Shown piece after piece: positions 43,459-54,074 of a stretch of DNA of 64,000 nt (within the stretch, counting starts at the first letter, position 1; every line of letters begins with the position of its first letter). The stretch spans positions 124,001 to 188,000 of the forward strand of contig NZ_AUDI01000015.1 of NCBI RefSeq assembly GCF_000425385.1, written 5' to 3'. Source of the DNA: Pseudoduganella violaceinigra DSM 15887. GTDB taxonomy: Bacteria > Pseudomonadota > Gammaproteobacteria > Burkholderiales > Burkholderiaceae_D. A program made the position numbers and the translations under genes. A model generated the notes under the pieces. It was not told where the DNA came from and did not search any database. It worked only from the letters and a program-made list of their open reading frames with translations.

Positions 43459-44521
43459 ACTTAACGATCTGGGCCAGCTCGCCGGCCTTGTAACGCTCAG
43501 CCATCTTCTCCAGCGGAATCGGCTTGATCAGCGACGCGCGGCCTTCGCAGCCGAACGACAGGAAGCGTGCCTTCACCACTTCTTCAGCGGCAGCGCGGGC
43601 TGGCTTCAGGAAGTCGCGCGGGTCGAACTTCGATGGGTTCTCGAACATGTACTTGCGCACGGCGGCGGTCATGGCCAGGCGGATATCGGTATCGATATTG
43701 ATCTTGCGCACGCCGTGACGGATGCCTTCCTGGATTTCTTCCACAGGCACGCCGTAGGTTTCCTTCATATCGCCGCCGAATTCGCGGATGATGGCCAGCA
43801 GTTCCTGCGGCACGGAGGAGGAACCGTGCATCACCAGGTGGGTGTTAGGGATGCGGGCGTGGATTTCCTTGATGCGGTCGATCGCCAGGATGTCGCCGGT
43901 TGGCTTGCGGGTGAACTTGTAGGCGCCGTGCGAGGTGCCGATCGCGATCGCCAGCGCGTCGCACTGGGTCTTCTGCACGAAGTCGGCGGCTTGCGCCACG
44001 TCGGTCAGCAGCTGTTCGCGGGTCATGGTGCCTTCCGCGCCGTGGCCGTCTTCCTTGTCGCCCTTCATGGTTTCCAGGGAACCGAGCACGCCCAGTTCCG
44101 CTTCCACGGTCACGCCGATGGAGTGGGAGAACTTCACCACTTCGCGCGACACGTCGACGTTGTACTCGTAAGAAGCAACGGACTTGCCGTCCGCCATCAG
44201 GGAACCATCCATCATCACGGAGGAGAAGCCGGACTTGATCGCAGCCATGCAGACTGCCGGCGACTGGCCGTGGTCCTGGTGCATGACGACCGGGATGTGC
44301 GGGTAGGCTTCGATCGCGGCGTCGATCAGGTGGCGCAGGAACGCCTCGCCGGCGTATTTACGGGCGCCGGCGGAAGCCTGCATGATCACCGGCGCATTGA
44401 CGGCGTCGGCGGCAGCCATGATGGCCTGCACTTGTTCCAGGTTGTTGACGTTGAAAGCCGGGATGCCGTAGCCGTGTTCGGCAGCGTGGTCCAGTAGTTG
44501 GCGCATCGATACGAGGGACAT
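43457..44521 (-). CDS. fba: Class II fructose-1,6-bisphosphate aldolase
   Basis: A 354-residue zinc-dependent aldolase (class IIB, Calvin-cycle type). It has [16 protein letters not shown] HxDH ligands (MHQDHG), [35 protein letters not shown] and [13 protein letters not shown]. It cleaves fructose-1,6-bisphosphate in glycolysis and makes it in gluconeogenesis. It follows pyk by 35 bp on the same strand. Confidence 0.96.
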   Translation of the reverse strand: MSLVSMRQLLDHAAEHGYGIPAFNVNNLEQVQAIMAAADAVNAPVIMQASAGARKYAGEAFLRHLIDAAIEAYPHIPVVMHQDHGQSPAVCMAAIKSGFSSVMMDGSLMADGKSVASYEYNVDVSREVVKFSHSIGVTVEAELGVLGSLETMKGDKEDGHGAEGTMTREQLLTDVAQAADFVQKTQCDALAIAIGTSHGAYKFTRKPTGDILAIDRIKEIHARIPNTHLVMHGSSSVPQELLAIIREFGGDMKETYGVPVEEIQEGIRHGVRKINIDTDIRLAMTAAVRKYMFENPSKFDPRDFLKPARAAAEEVVKARFLSFGCEGRASLIKPIPLEKMAERYKAGELAQIVK

Positions 44522-44556
44522 GGTATTACTCCAAACAATAAAGAAATCGTTAGCGT

Positions 44557-46026
<1,470 letters not shown>

Positions 46027-46058
46027 GAAGGTTCCTTCGGGTGAGCTTAAGAAAGTTC

Positions 46059-46085
46059 AAAAGGCGCCTTGCGGGCGCCTTTTAC
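46059..46085 (-). terminator. Rho-independent terminator after pgk
   Basis: The stem AAAAGGCGCC/GGCGCCTTTT with a short TTGCG-type loop lies between the pgk stop and the pyk start. On the minus strand the stem ends in a T-run. It would at least partly uncouple pgk from pyk-fba. Confidence 0.75.
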
Positions 46086-46089
46086 CGTG

Positions 46090-47283
46090 TTACTGCGCGC
46101 GTTGCGCCAGGATTTCCACTGCCGGCAGGGTCTTCCCTTCGAGGAATTCCAGGAAGGCGCCGCCGCCGGTGGAGATATAGCCGATCTTGTCGGTGATCTG
46201 GTACTTGGCGATGGCCGCCAGGGTGTCGCCGCCGCCGGCGATCGAGAAGCCCTTGGAGTTGGCGATGGCCAGGGCCAGGGTCTTGGTGCCTTCGCCGAAC
46301 TGGTCGAACTCGAACACGCCGACCGGGCCGTTCCAGACGATGGTGCCGGCTTCGGCGATCTGGGCCGCCAGCTTGGCGGAAGTCTTGGGACCGATGTCCA
46401 GGATCATATCGTCGTCGGCCACGTCGGCCACCGCCTTCACGGTGGCGGCGGCAGTTGGCGCAAACTCCTTGGCGCACACCACATCTTCCGGAATCGGCAC
46501 GGTGGCGCCGCGGGCGGCCATGAGGTCGATGATGGCCTTGGCTTCGGCAACGAGGTCGGCCTCCGCCAGCGACTTGCCGATCTTCAGGCCGGCAGCCAGC
46601 ATGAAGGTATTGGCGATACCGCCGCCGACGATCAGGTTATCGACCTTGTCGGCCAGCGATTTCAGGATCGACAGCTTGGTCGACACTTTGGAACCGGCCA
46701 CGATGGCCAGCAGCGGACGGGCCGGCGCGCCCAGGGCCTTGCCCAGCGCATCGAGTTCAGCGGCCAGCAGCGGCCCGGCGCAAGCGACCGGCGCAAACTT
46801 GGCGATACCATGGGTGGTCGCCTCGGCGCGGTGGGCGGTGCCAAAGGCATCGTTCACGTACACATCGCACAGCTTGGCCATCTTCTGGGCCAGCTCATCG
46901 GAATTCTTTTTCTCGCCCTTATTGACGCGGCAGTTTTCCAGCAGCACCACCTGGCCGGCCGCCACATCCACGCCGTCCACCCAGTCCTGCTGCAGCGCGA
47001 CCGGCTGGCCCAGCAGCTCGGCCATGCGCGTGGCGATCGGCGCCAGGCTGTCTTCCGCCTTGAACTCGCCCTCGGTCGGACGGCCCAGGTGGGACGTCAC
47101 CATGACTTTGGCGCCCGCCTGCAGAGCCATCCTGATCGCCGGAATCGAAGCGCGAATGCGAGTATCTTCGGTGATATTGCCCGCATCGTCTTGCGGCACG
47201 TTCAGATCTGCACGGATAAATACGCGCTTACCTTGCAGCGCATTGCGCGCTACCAGGTCTTCCAGGCGGTTGAATTTCAGCAT
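46090..47283 (-). CDS. pgk: Phosphoglycerate kinase
   Basis: A 397-residue glycolytic enzyme. It has [43 protein letters not shown] segment ([12 protein letters not shown]), ILGGAKVS-equivalent [19 protein letters not shown] and a C-terminal [14 protein letters not shown]. It transfers phosphate from 1,3-bisphosphoglycerate to ADP. The GGAK motif is changed to AGSK, as in some proteobacterial enzymes. Confidence 0.96.
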   Translation of the reverse strand: MLKFNRLEDLVARNALQGKRVFIRADLNVPQDDAGNITEDTRIRASIPAIRMALQAGAKVMVTSHLGRPTEGEFKAEDSLAPIATRMAELLGQPVALQQDWVDGVDVAAGQVVLLENCRVNKGEKKNSDELAQKMAKLCDVYVNDAFGTAHRAEATTHGIAKFAPVACAGPLLAAELDALGKALGAPARPLLAIVAGSKVSTKLSILKSLADKVDNLIVGGGIANTFMLAAGLKIGKSLAEADLVAEAKAIIDLMAARGATVPIPEDVVCAKEFAPTAAATVKAVADVADDDMILDIGPKTSAKLAAQIAEAGTIVWNGPVGVFEFDQFGEGTKTLALAIANSKGFSIAGGGDTLAAIAKYQITDKIGYISTGGGAFLEFLEGKTLPAVEILAQRAQ

Positions 47284-47373
47284 GGTTACTCAGGGGTCAC
47301 TGTTGGAAAGAGCGCTATTTTACCTTAAGCCGGTGGCGCTTAGCCGCTTGTTAAGCCCGGGCGAAGCCGATAT

Positions 47374-48108
47374 TTAATTATCGGATTGACCATATTTCTC
47401 GCGGATCGCGCGGGAAGTCCCATCCTGCTCCATCGACGCCAAGGCATCGGCCAAGCGAGCCACCAGCTGCGGATCGCAGGAAAGCGAGCAAGCCAGGTAA
47501 TTGTAGGTCGGCCCGAGCGGCGGACTGACGAACGTCTTGACCTTGGGCTCCGCCGCCAGCAACAGCTCGCTCCCCTCGGCAATCGGCCCATACCAGGCAT
47601 CGATGCGATGCTGCCACAGCATCTTGGGCGGGGTTTGCGCCTGGTTCAACTCACGGATCTGCCCGTCGCTGAAGCCCTCCTGGCGCAGGATATGCAGCCC
47701 GGCGGTGCCGCGCGACACCCCGATGGCGCGGAAGCTGGCGCGCGCCTCGCCAAAATTGCGGACAAATTTATCCAAGGAAAAGAAAGCGCGATTGACCTTG
47801 ATCAGCGGCGCGATCCAGGTATACAACGGTTCGCGCGCCGGCACGCGGGCCAAGGGGATGATCAGCAGGTTGCGCGAGGCGGGATGGGCCACGGTCGCCA
47901 GCGCGCGATTGCTGGGCACGACCTCCAGCTTGACCTCATACCCCGCGCGTTTCAGCCCCTCCAGCGCGATATCACCGGCCACGCCCTTGCGATCCGGCTC
48001 ATTGACGGTCAGCGGCGGCACCTCCATCAAATACAGGACCACGCTCTCCGCCCGGCAGCCAACGGCAGCTCCCCCCAGCAGCAGCGCCAGCAGCACCTTG
48101 CCCATCAT
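47374..48108 (-). CDS. Periplasmic solute-binding-like protein (family 3 type)
   Basis: A 244-residue exported protein with a signal peptide (MMGKVLLALLLGGAAVGC). Fold markers of bacterial family-3 solute-binding proteins are seen (VVLYLMEVPPLTVNEPDRKGVAGDI, GVSRGTAGLHILRQEGF, RIDAWYGPIAEG, LVARLADALASMEQDG). No ABC permease or ATPase is adjacent, so it could be a sensor or an orphan binding protein. The Cys near the cleavage site might make it a lipoprotein, but the lipobox is weak. Confidence 0.75.
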   Translation of the reverse strand: MMGKVLLALLLGGAAVGCRAESVVLYLMEVPPLTVNEPDRKGVAGDIALEGLKRAGYEVKLEVVPSNRALATVAHPASRNLLIIPLARVPAREPLYTWIAPLIKVNRAFFSLDKFVRNFGEARASFRAIGVSRGTAGLHILRQEGFSDGQIRELNQAQTPPKMLWQHRIDAWYGPIAEGSELLLAAEPKVKTFVSPPLGPTYNYLACSLSCDPQLVARLADALASMEQDGTSRAIREKYGQSDN

Positions 48109-48140
48109 CGCCTCCCGGATTTCCTTTCATTGTAGTGCGG

Positions 48141-48170
48141 AAATTCGGGGTCAGGTCTGTCATTCGGACA
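48141..48170. repeat. 30-bp inverted repeat, left copy
   Basis: The reverse complement of this 30 bp occurs at 50591-50620 with one mismatch. The shared core is TTCGGGGTCAGGTCTGTCAT. It also matches the copy at 10306 at 27 of 30 positions. With its partner it frames the araC/hydrolase/VOC segment. Confidence 0.85.
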
Positions 48171-48189
48171 CCGACACCACACCTTTGAC

Positions 48190-49029
48190 CTAAATCAAAC
48201 GGTCAGCGCGCAATTGTGCTGGGGCCCGCCCCAGGACTGCGCGCACGCAGCGCGCCATATGGCTGGGATGCGCGAAGCCCGCTTCCAGCGCGATTTCTGT
48301 ATTGCTGAGCTGCCCCGCCAGCAGCAATTGGCGGGCGCGCTCGACGCGGCGGCCAAGCACGAAGCGGTGCACCGGCATGCCCACCGCATGGCGGAACAGC
48401 GCCTTGAAGTGGGAAACGCTGAAACCCGCCACCGCCGCCAGCTCGGCCAGCGTGAGATCCCGGTCGAGATTGGCCTCGACGTAATCCTGCACCGCACGCA
48501 GCCGCCAGACCGGCAAGGCACGCACCGGCCCAGCCACGGGCAAGCGGTCAGGCCACGTTTGCAGCGCCAGCAAACGGGCCGCCAAGGCGCTGGCCAGGCT
48601 GTCGGCAAAGAGACGTCCGCTGGGGTGGCCATCCTGCTCCTCCGCCTGCATCATCCAGCCAATGCGCTCGACCTGCGGATCGCGGATGTGGATGGCGGGC
48701 ACCAGGCCGGCCTCCAGCCGCATATGCCCGGCCGCCTCCTGCATGAGGGCGGGATTCAGGCGCAGCAGCAAAGAGGTGGCGGGAGCTTGCAAGGTCCAAC
48801 GCGTACTGGAACCTGCAGGCACCACGCAGAATTGTCCATGCAGCCGCGTCCCCTGCCGCTCATGGCGGCCGGCCCGGTAACTGACCGGCACGGGGCTCCC
48901 CAGATGCAGGCACAACACGTGCCGCCCGTCCACCGGGGAATCAAAGCGTCCAACGGGCACGGGCGAAGTCAGGACATCCAGCAGCGGCGCCTCGTCCCGC
49001 GCTGGGTAACACGAAGGTCTGGTTGTCAT
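48190..49029 (-). CDS. AraC-family transcriptional regulator
   Basis: A 279-residue regulator. The N-terminal cupin-like sensing part (about 1-150) is followed by two helix-turn-helix motifs (LTLAELAAVAGFSVSHFKALFRHAVG and NTEIALEAGFAHPSHMARCVRAVLG). The start at 49029 (MTTRPSCYP) is preferred over the frame start at 49149. It is divergent from the Tat-type hydrolase gene, its likely target (inference). Confidence 0.87.
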   Translation of the reverse strand: MTTRPSCYPARDEAPLLDVLTSPVPVGRFDSPVDGRHVLCLHLGSPVPVSYRAGRHERQGTRLHGQFCVVPAGSSTRWTLQAPATSLLLRLNPALMQEAAGHMRLEAGLVPAIHIRDPQVERIGWMMQAEEQDGHPSGRLFADSLASALAARLLALQTWPDRLPVAGPVRALPVWRLRAVQDYVEANLDRDLTLAELAAVAGFSVSHFKALFRHAVGMPVHRFVLGRRVERARQLLLAGQLSNTEIALEAGFAHPSHMARCVRAVLGRAPAQLRADRLI

Positions 49030-49202
49030 TGGCGGTCTCTTGCACGCAAGCCGCTTCCGCTTGGGCTCGCAGGAAATGGGAGAGTGCGCCAATTCCCACG
49101 CCAGCGCAATCGAAAAATCAGCCGATTCTGCTCGGCGCCGGCCGATCATGCGCGCGGCATATTGCCGGCGCCACTAGCATGGCCCCACCACATCGCCACC
49201 GC

Positions 49203-50168
49203 ATGGAGACTGCCTTGAAACGCCGAAAATTCCTCACCCTATCGGGCGCCGCGCTTGCCGCGGGCGCTGCACCTTGCCTTTCCATCGCCGCGCCCGCAGC
49301 GCCTTCCAGCGAAGTCGCCAGATTCCGTACAGCGCGGCGCTATGCGGAGCTGCCGCAGGGACGAATCGCCTATGCGGAACGCGGCGCCGGCCCGTCGGCG
49401 GCGCTGTTCCTGCACGGTGCCCCGCTCAACAGCCTCCAATGGCGCGGTGCGCTTGAACGGCTGGCGCCCTATCGCCGCTGTATTGCGCCGGACTTCATGG
49501 GACTGGGCTACTCGGAAGTCCCGGTCGGGCAAGCGCTGGCGGCAAGCGATCAAACCGCAATGCTGGCCGCCCTGCTCGACCGACTTGGCGTGGGTGCGGT
49601 GGACATCATCGCCAGCGACAGCGGCGGCGCCGTCGCCCAGCTATTCCTGCTGCGCTATCCCCAGCGCGTACGCAGCATGATGCTGAGCAACTGCGACATC
49701 GAGCCGCACAGCCCGCCCGCCGAAATCGCCCCCGTGCTGGAAATGGCGCGCAAGGGCACGCTGGCCGACAACACGGCCAAGTGGCTGGCCGACACAGCCA
49801 TGGCGCGCGCCACATTCGGCGCCGCGGTCTTCCACAATCCGGCGCAGCTGACCGATGAGATCATCGAATACTATGCGGCGCCCCTGGTCGGTTCACCGCT
49901 GCGGCGCGCGCAGTACCATGCTTTCCACAATGCGCTGTCGCCGAACCCGCTGGCCGGTATTGAGGCCCGGCTGCGGCAATCGACGGTACCGGTGCGTATG
50001 GTCTGGGGCGCCAGCGACACCATTTTCACGCTGGCCGATGCGCGCTACCTGGATCGGTTGTTCCCAGGTTCGCAAGGCATTCGCGCCATCCCGGAAGGCA
50101 AGCTGTTCTTCCAGGAGGAATTCCCCGACGTCATTGCGGAAGAAGCCCGCAAACTCTGGCGGGTTTAG
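49203..50168 (+). CDS. Tat-exported alpha/beta hydrolase with Asp nucleophile
   Basis: A protein of about 321 residues. The N-terminus has a twin-arginine-type signal (KRRKFLTLSGAALAAGAAP). The fold shows ALFLHGAPLNSLQW (oxyanion HGAP), PDFMGLGYSEVP, and the nucleophile elbow IIASDSGGAVAQ, where Asp takes the nucleophile position as in epoxide hydrolases and haloalkane dehalogenases. Start may instead be TTG 49215, which has TGGAGA upstream. Divergent from the AraC regulator. Substrate unknown. Confidence 0.8.
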   Translation: METALKRRKFLTLSGAALAAGAAPCLSIAAPAAPSSEVARFRTARRYAELPQGRIAYAERGAGPSAALFLHGAPLNSLQWRGALERLAPYRRCIAPDFMGLGYSEVPVGQALAASDQTAMLAALLDRLGVGAVDIIASDSGGAVAQLFLLRYPQRVRSMMLSNCDIEPHSPPAEIAPVLEMARKGTLADNTAKWLADTAMARATFGAAVFHNPAQLTDEIIEYYAAPLVGSPLRRAQYHAFHNALSPNPLAGIEARLRQSTVPVRMVWGASDTIFTLADARYLDRLFPGSQGIRAIPEGKLFFQEEFPDVIAEEARKLWRV

Positions 50169-50533
50169 TGCCGGATTTCGAGGTTGTGGCCGTCGGGGTC
50201 TTCGAAGTAGCACGCCAGCGCCAGCCCGCGCGCGCCGTACTGGGGCTGGGGCTGGCTGCCGGCGCGGTCCATATGGTTGCCGCCGAAGGGGATGCGGCGT
50301 GCGCGCAGCTGCGCCATCACGCGCTCGAAATGTTCAGGGTCGACGCGAAAGGCTAAATGCAGGTGGGTGTTAGGCGGCTCGGCCAGCAGGTCCAGGGTGA
50401 AGCCTTCGTTCACACGCACCACCTCGAATGGCCCCGCCCTGCCCTCGTGCTTAAAGCCAAGCACGTCTTCATAGAAACGAATCGAGTGCGCCGGATCGCT
50501 CACCCGCAAGATCATGTGGTCAATTTCCGCCAT
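50165..50533 (-). CDS. VOC-family (glyoxalase-fold) protein
   Basis: A 122-residue protein with MAEIDHMILRVSDPAHSIRFYEDVLGFKHE and a C-terminal ALACYFEDPDGHNLEIRH, the classic VOC ending with metal-ligand Glu and His. An AGGAGGG ribosome-binding site sits just before ATG 50533, so the frame start at 50563 is rejected. It converges with the hydrolase with a 4-bp overlap. Possible roles are detoxification of a thiol- or dicarbonyl-type compound. Confidence 0.87.
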   Translation of the reverse strand: MAEIDHMILRVSDPAHSIRFYEDVLGFKHEGRAGPFEVVRVNEGFTLDLLAEPPNTHLHLAFRVDPEHFERVMAQLRARRIPFGGNHMDRAGSQPQPQYGARGLALACYFEDPDGHNLEIRH

Positions 50534-50590
50534 AAACCCTCCTGAGATTTCACTCATTATCATTGAGATAGATCAAAGGTGTGGGCGAGC

Positions 50591-50620
50591 TGTCCAAATG
50601 ACAGACCTGACCCCGAATTT
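50591..50620. repeat. 30-bp inverted repeat, right copy
   Basis: Reverse complement of 48141-48170 with one mismatch. It ends at the azlD stop codon (50620-50622), the usual gene-end location for this family. Confidence 0.85.
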
Positions 50621-50949
50621 TATTGGATGAGTAAGCGCAGGGCGGTGAGGCAGGCCATGCCGAACAGGATGGTTTCGAGCATGCTGCGGCGGGCGAGGTA
50701 GTAGGCGATCGCGGCTATGCCGGCGATCAGCTTGTAGTTGTGGATGCTGAATTCGACCGTGCCTTGCGGGTCAAGCAGCAAGTCGGGGCCGATGATGGCG
50801 GCCAGTGCGCACGCCGGGGCGTAGCGCAGCATTTCCTGGATGCGGGTCGGGATCGAGACGTGCTCGCCGATGACCCAGAACGAGGAGCGGGTGACCGCAG
50901 TGGCCACGCCCAGGGCGAGGATGGTGATCCAGATTTCAAGGTCAGACAT
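50620..50949 (-). CDS. azlD: AzlD-family branched-chain amino acid export subunit
   Basis: A 109-residue membrane protein with three to four hydrophobic helices. It begins MSDLEIWITILALGVATAVTR and contains LRYAPACALAAIIGPDLL, the AzlD pattern. It overlaps azlC by 8 bp. With AzlC it forms a two-subunit exporter of branched-chain amino acids. Confidence 0.88.
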   Translation of the reverse strand: MSDLEIWITILALGVATAVTRSSFWVIGEHVSIPTRIQEMLRYAPACALAAIIGPDLLLDPQGTVEFSIHNYKLIAGIAAIAYYLARRSMLETILFGMACLTALRLLIQ

Positions 50950-51679
50950 TGGCGGCCTTTCGTCGTTCGATTTGCCCTTCCACCAGCATGGCGGTGAACA
51001 TGCCGATAATGACGGCGGCCAGCAGGCCGAGTTTGTACGGCAGCGCGTGCGCCAATACGGCGGTGACGCCGGCCACCAGGGCGCCGGCCAGCGCGGGACG
51101 GGTGGCGACCATCGGTACGGTGATGCAGACGATGGCCAGCGTGCCGGCAAAGCCCAGGCCCCATTCGGCCGGGACGGCGCTGCCAAGGAAGATGCCGGCG
51201 ATGGAGCCGGCTTGCCAGGCCAACCAGTTCGGGTAGACCAGGCCGCGCAGGTAGGAGACTTTGCCCACTTCCGGTGTTTCGCTGGGGAAGCGCTGCAGGA
51301 ACAGGGCTGTGGTGAGGTCGCCGGAGCCGTAGCCAAGCAGGAAGCGGCGTACCAGCGGCAGCTTGGCGAAGTGCGGCGCCATCAGGGCGGAGAAGATCAC
51401 GAAGCGCAGGTTGACCACGACGGCGGTCAGGAAGATCACCCAGACCGGGGCGGCGGCCGCGATCAGGGGCAGCGAGGCCAGTTGGGCCGAGCCGGCGAAG
51501 ACGACCAGGGTCATGCCCAGCGCCTGCATCACGGTGAGCCCCGATTTGACCATGGCCACGCCCACGACCAGGCCCCAGGCGCCAATGCCGAACAGGGGCG
51601 GGATGCTGTCCTTCAGGCCGGCGCGCCAGGAGGGTTCGTGATGGGCTGCCACATCGGGCTGGCTATCGGGATACGTCAT
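50942..51679 (-). CDS. azlC: AzlC-family branched-chain amino acid exporter
   Basis: A 245-residue inner-membrane protein. AzlC signatures include PPLFGIGAWGLVVGVAM, VFAGSAQLASLPLI, NLRFVIFSALMAPHF and YPNWLAWQAGSIAGIFLG. It is the large subunit of the AzlCD exporter and is followed by azlD with an 8-bp overlap. Confidence 0.92.
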   Translation of the reverse strand: MTYPDSQPDVAAHHEPSWRAGLKDSIPPLFGIGAWGLVVGVAMVKSGLTVMQALGMTLVVFAGSAQLASLPLIAAAAPVWVIFLTAVVVNLRFVIFSALMAPHFAKLPLVRRFLLGYGSGDLTTALFLQRFPSETPEVGKVSYLRGLVYPNWLAWQAGSIAGIFLGSAVPAEWGLGFAGTLAIVCITVPMVATRPALAGALVAGVTAVLAHALPYKLGLLAAVIIGMFTAMLVEGQIERRKAANV

Positions 51680-51801
51680 GTTGTGTGCTTGCCACGGCTG
51701 TGCAGGCTGCCGCTTGGGAAAGGCGACATTCTACCGGCGAATGCTTTTCGTTGCCGGGATGGATTAAAATCTTGATTTTTGATCTCGCGGAGTGTTATAA
51801 A

Positions 51802-51990
51802 ATGAGCAACACCACCCAGCCAGTCGAACTCGATGGCAAAGACCTGCCGGCCTACTGCCCGAATCCGGCCATGCCGCTGTGGTCTTCCCACCCGCGCGTG
51901 TTCCTGGACTTTAAGCATGGCGAAGCGAAGTGCCCGTACTGCGGCACCCAGTACCAGCTGAAGCCTGGCGCCGACGCCGGCCACCACTAA
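51802..51990 (+). CDS. Zinc-finger domain protein (zf-CHCC type)
   Basis: A 62-residue protein. A Cys (YCPNP), a His (SSHPRVFLDF) and a final CPYCGTQY give the CHCC zinc-binding pattern found in small proteins related to the NDUFS6 subunit of complex I. Such genes are common in Betaproteobacteria. It is short but well conserved in pattern. The start ATG 51802 follows GCGGAG. Confidence 0.85.
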   Translation: MSNTTQPVELDGKDLPAYCPNPAMPLWSSHPRVFLDFKHGEAKCPYCGTQYQLKPGADAGHH

Positions 51991-52010
51991 TCACATTCCC
52001 CGGAGCCCGG

Positions 52011-52433
52011 ATGGCAGCGCGTAAACACCAGAATGGCAGTGCGGCGGAAGTCGAAGCGGCCTTTTACGATGCCTTGAACCGGGCCGACCTGGAAACGCTG
52101 ATGGCCTTGTGGGCCGACGACGAGGAAATCGTCTGCGTCCATCCCGGCGGGCCGCGCCTGATCGGGCACAGCGCCATCCGCGAATCCTGGAGTGCATTGC
52201 TGGAACATGGCGGGTTGCAAATCCGCCCGTCGCAGCTGCACGAAACACACAACCTGATGAGTTCGGTGCATACTGTCATTGAAGGCATCACTGCCGCCAG
52301 CGGCGACGCGGCGCACCTGATTGCGACCAATGTGTACGTTAAAACACCGAAGGGTTGGCGCATTGTGTTGCATCATGTGTCTGTAGCGCCGGGACCCGTT
52401 CCCGTCGATCCGCGCGCTCAAATACTGCATTAG
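52011..52433 (+). CDS. SnoaL/NTF2-like fold protein
   Basis: A 140-residue protein with AAFYDALNRADLETLMALWADDEEIVCVHPGG, typical of the SnoaL-like/DUF4440 branch of the NTF2 fold, then a C-terminal strand pair (NVYVKTPKGWRIVLHHVS). It may be an isomerase or ligand-binding protein. CGGAG precedes ATG 52011; it starts 20 bp after the zinc-finger gene. Confidence 0.8.
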   Translation: MAARKHQNGSAAEVEAAFYDALNRADLETLMALWADDEEIVCVHPGGPRLIGHSAIRESWSALLEHGGLQIRPSQLHETHNLMSSVHTVIEGITAASGDAAHLIATNVYVKTPKGWRIVLHHVSVAPGPVPVDPRAQILH

Positions 52434-52472
52434 ACAACAGGATCGGCCCGCTGGGACGATCCCAGCCGCGCC

Positions 52473-53426
52473 ATGAACTACATCGCCCCTTTCTGGCTGC
52501 CCAGCGGCCACTTACAGACCATTTATCCAGCGACCTGCATCGCCAGGCCCGCGGTCCGTTTCCGCCGTGAACGCTGGCATTCGCCGGATGCGGACTTCAT
52601 CGATGTCGATTTTGTCGACGGCCAGCCGGGCCAGCCATTCGTGGTCTTGTTCCACGGCCTGGAAGGGTCTTCCGACAGCCATTATGCGCGCGCCCTGATG
52701 GCGGAAATCACGCGCCGCGGCTGGTCGGGCGCGGTGCCGCATTTCCGCGGCTGCTCGGGCGAGCCGAACCTGGCGCCGCGCTTCTACCATTCCGGCGATT
52801 CCGGTGAACTGGACTGGATCATCCGCCGCCTGCGTCCCTATGCCAGCGGCAAGTTCTACGCCTGCGGCGTGTCACTGGGCGGCAATGCGCTGCTGCGCTG
52901 GTTGGGCGAGTCGCAGCACCAGGCCGCGTTTGTCGACGCGGCTTGCGCGGTGTCGGCGCCGCTCGACCTGGCGCAGGGCGGCAACGCCCTGTCGCGCGGC
53001 CTGAGCCGCTTGTACACGCGCATGTTCCTGCAGACGCTGAAGCCGAAGTGCGTGGCCAAGCTGCGCCAGTTTCCCGGCCTGTTCGACCTGGATGCGCTGA
53101 TGGCGGCGCAGGACTTGCACGCCTTCGATAATGTGGTGACGGCGCCCCTGCATGGCTACCGCGATGCCGACGATTACTGGGACCGCGCCAGCGCCAAGCA
53201 TGTGCTGACCGATATCACGGTGCCGACCCTGGTGCTGAATGCCCAGAACGATCCTTTCATGCCGGGCCGGTTCCTGCCGCGCCAGGCGTCGCGCCAGGTG
53301 CTACTCGATTATCCGGCGGAAGGCGGCCATGTCGGCTTTGCCACCGGTCGCCTGCCCGGCAGCCTGGACTGGTTGCCGCTGCGCATGCTGAACTTCCTGA
53401 CCGCCACCGAAATGGCGGAGGCTTGA
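52473..53426 (+). CDS. YheT-family alpha/beta hydrolase
   Basis: A 317-residue hydrolase of the YheT/ABHD1-3 group, starting YIAPFWLPSGHLQTIYP (the HxQT feature), with LFHGLEGSSDSHYARAL, HFRGCSGEPN, the nucleophile elbow GVSLGGNALLRWLGE, and LNAQNDPFMP. Probably an esterase. It is followed 3 bp later by a conserved hypothetical gene. Confidence 0.9.
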   Translation: MNYIAPFWLPSGHLQTIYPATCIARPAVRFRRERWHSPDADFIDVDFVDGQPGQPFVVLFHGLEGSSDSHYARALMAEITRRGWSGAVPHFRGCSGEPNLAPRFYHSGDSGELDWIIRRLRPYASGKFYACGVSLGGNALLRWLGESQHQAAFVDAACAVSAPLDLAQGGNALSRGLSRLYTRMFLQTLKPKCVAKLRQFPGLFDLDALMAAQDLHAFDNVVTAPLHGYRDADDYWDRASAKHVLTDITVPTLVLNAQNDPFMPGRFLPRQASRQVLLDYPAEGGHVGFATGRLPGSLDWLPLRMLNFLTATEMAEA

Positions 53427-53429
53427 GCG

Positions 53430-54035
53430 ATGGATGACATCGTCAAACAGGCAATGGCCAAATGGCCCAACGTGCCCCACTGCTACGGCTGGCTGGCGCT
53501 CGATGCGCGCGGCAATTGGCGCATGCGCGACGAACGCGCCCAGCATTTCAATCAGGCCGGCGACAAGCTGACCAATCCTGCCCTGGTCGGCTTCATCACG
53601 CGCAATTACCAGAGCGATGAGGAGGGCCGCTGGTTTTTCCAGAACGGGCCGCAGCGCGTCTACTTGAACCTGGAAACCACGCCTTTCATCGCGCGCACCG
53701 ATCCGCTCCATGGCTTCGTGTTGCACACGGGGGCGCCGCTGGGTGAAGTCGATGCGGCTTGGCTGACCGAGGCCGGCGAACTACTGCTGCGCAGCGGCGA
53801 GGTGCTGGCCCAGCTCGACGACCGCGATTTCGCGCAGTTGCTGCCGCAGCTGGAGTTGAATGGCTCGCCGGTGGGCGATAATGCCCTGCTGGCATGGCTG
53901 GATGCCGCAGCAAGCGATCCGGCCGGCCTGTCGCCGCTGACGTTACGCATCGGCGAACGCGCCGTTCCGCTGGCGGCGATGGCGCGCGACAGCGTACCGG
54001 CAGCCTTCCGCTTTCAGCGCTCACCCCAACCCTGA
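53430..54035 (+). CDS. Conserved hypothetical protein, 201 residues
   Basis: It starts 3 bp after the YheT-type gene. It begins MDDIVKQAMAKWPNVPHCYGWLALD and contains GRWFFQNGPQRVYLNLETTPFIAR. The pattern looks like a conserved betaproteobacterial family, but I cannot name it. The protein is soluble. It converges with bepA. Confidence 0.7.
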   Translation: MDDIVKQAMAKWPNVPHCYGWLALDARGNWRMRDERAQHFNQAGDKLTNPALVGFITRNYQSDEEGRWFFQNGPQRVYLNLETTPFIARTDPLHGFVLHTGAPLGEVDAAWLTEAGELLLRSGEVLAQLDDRDFAQLLPQLELNGSPVGDNALLAWLDAAASDPAGLSPLTLRIGERAVPLAAMARDSVPAAFRFQRSPQP

Positions 54036-54074
54036 GTCGGAGCAACCCGGGCCTGGCCCCGGCGGCGCCGGTTC

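Noticed and set aside
50534..50580. Fur-box-like sequence upstream of the VOC gene
   Set aside because: CATTATCATTGAGATA resembles part of a Fur site, but the match to the 19-bp consensus is poor and only one arm is present, and none of the neighbouring genes is iron-related.
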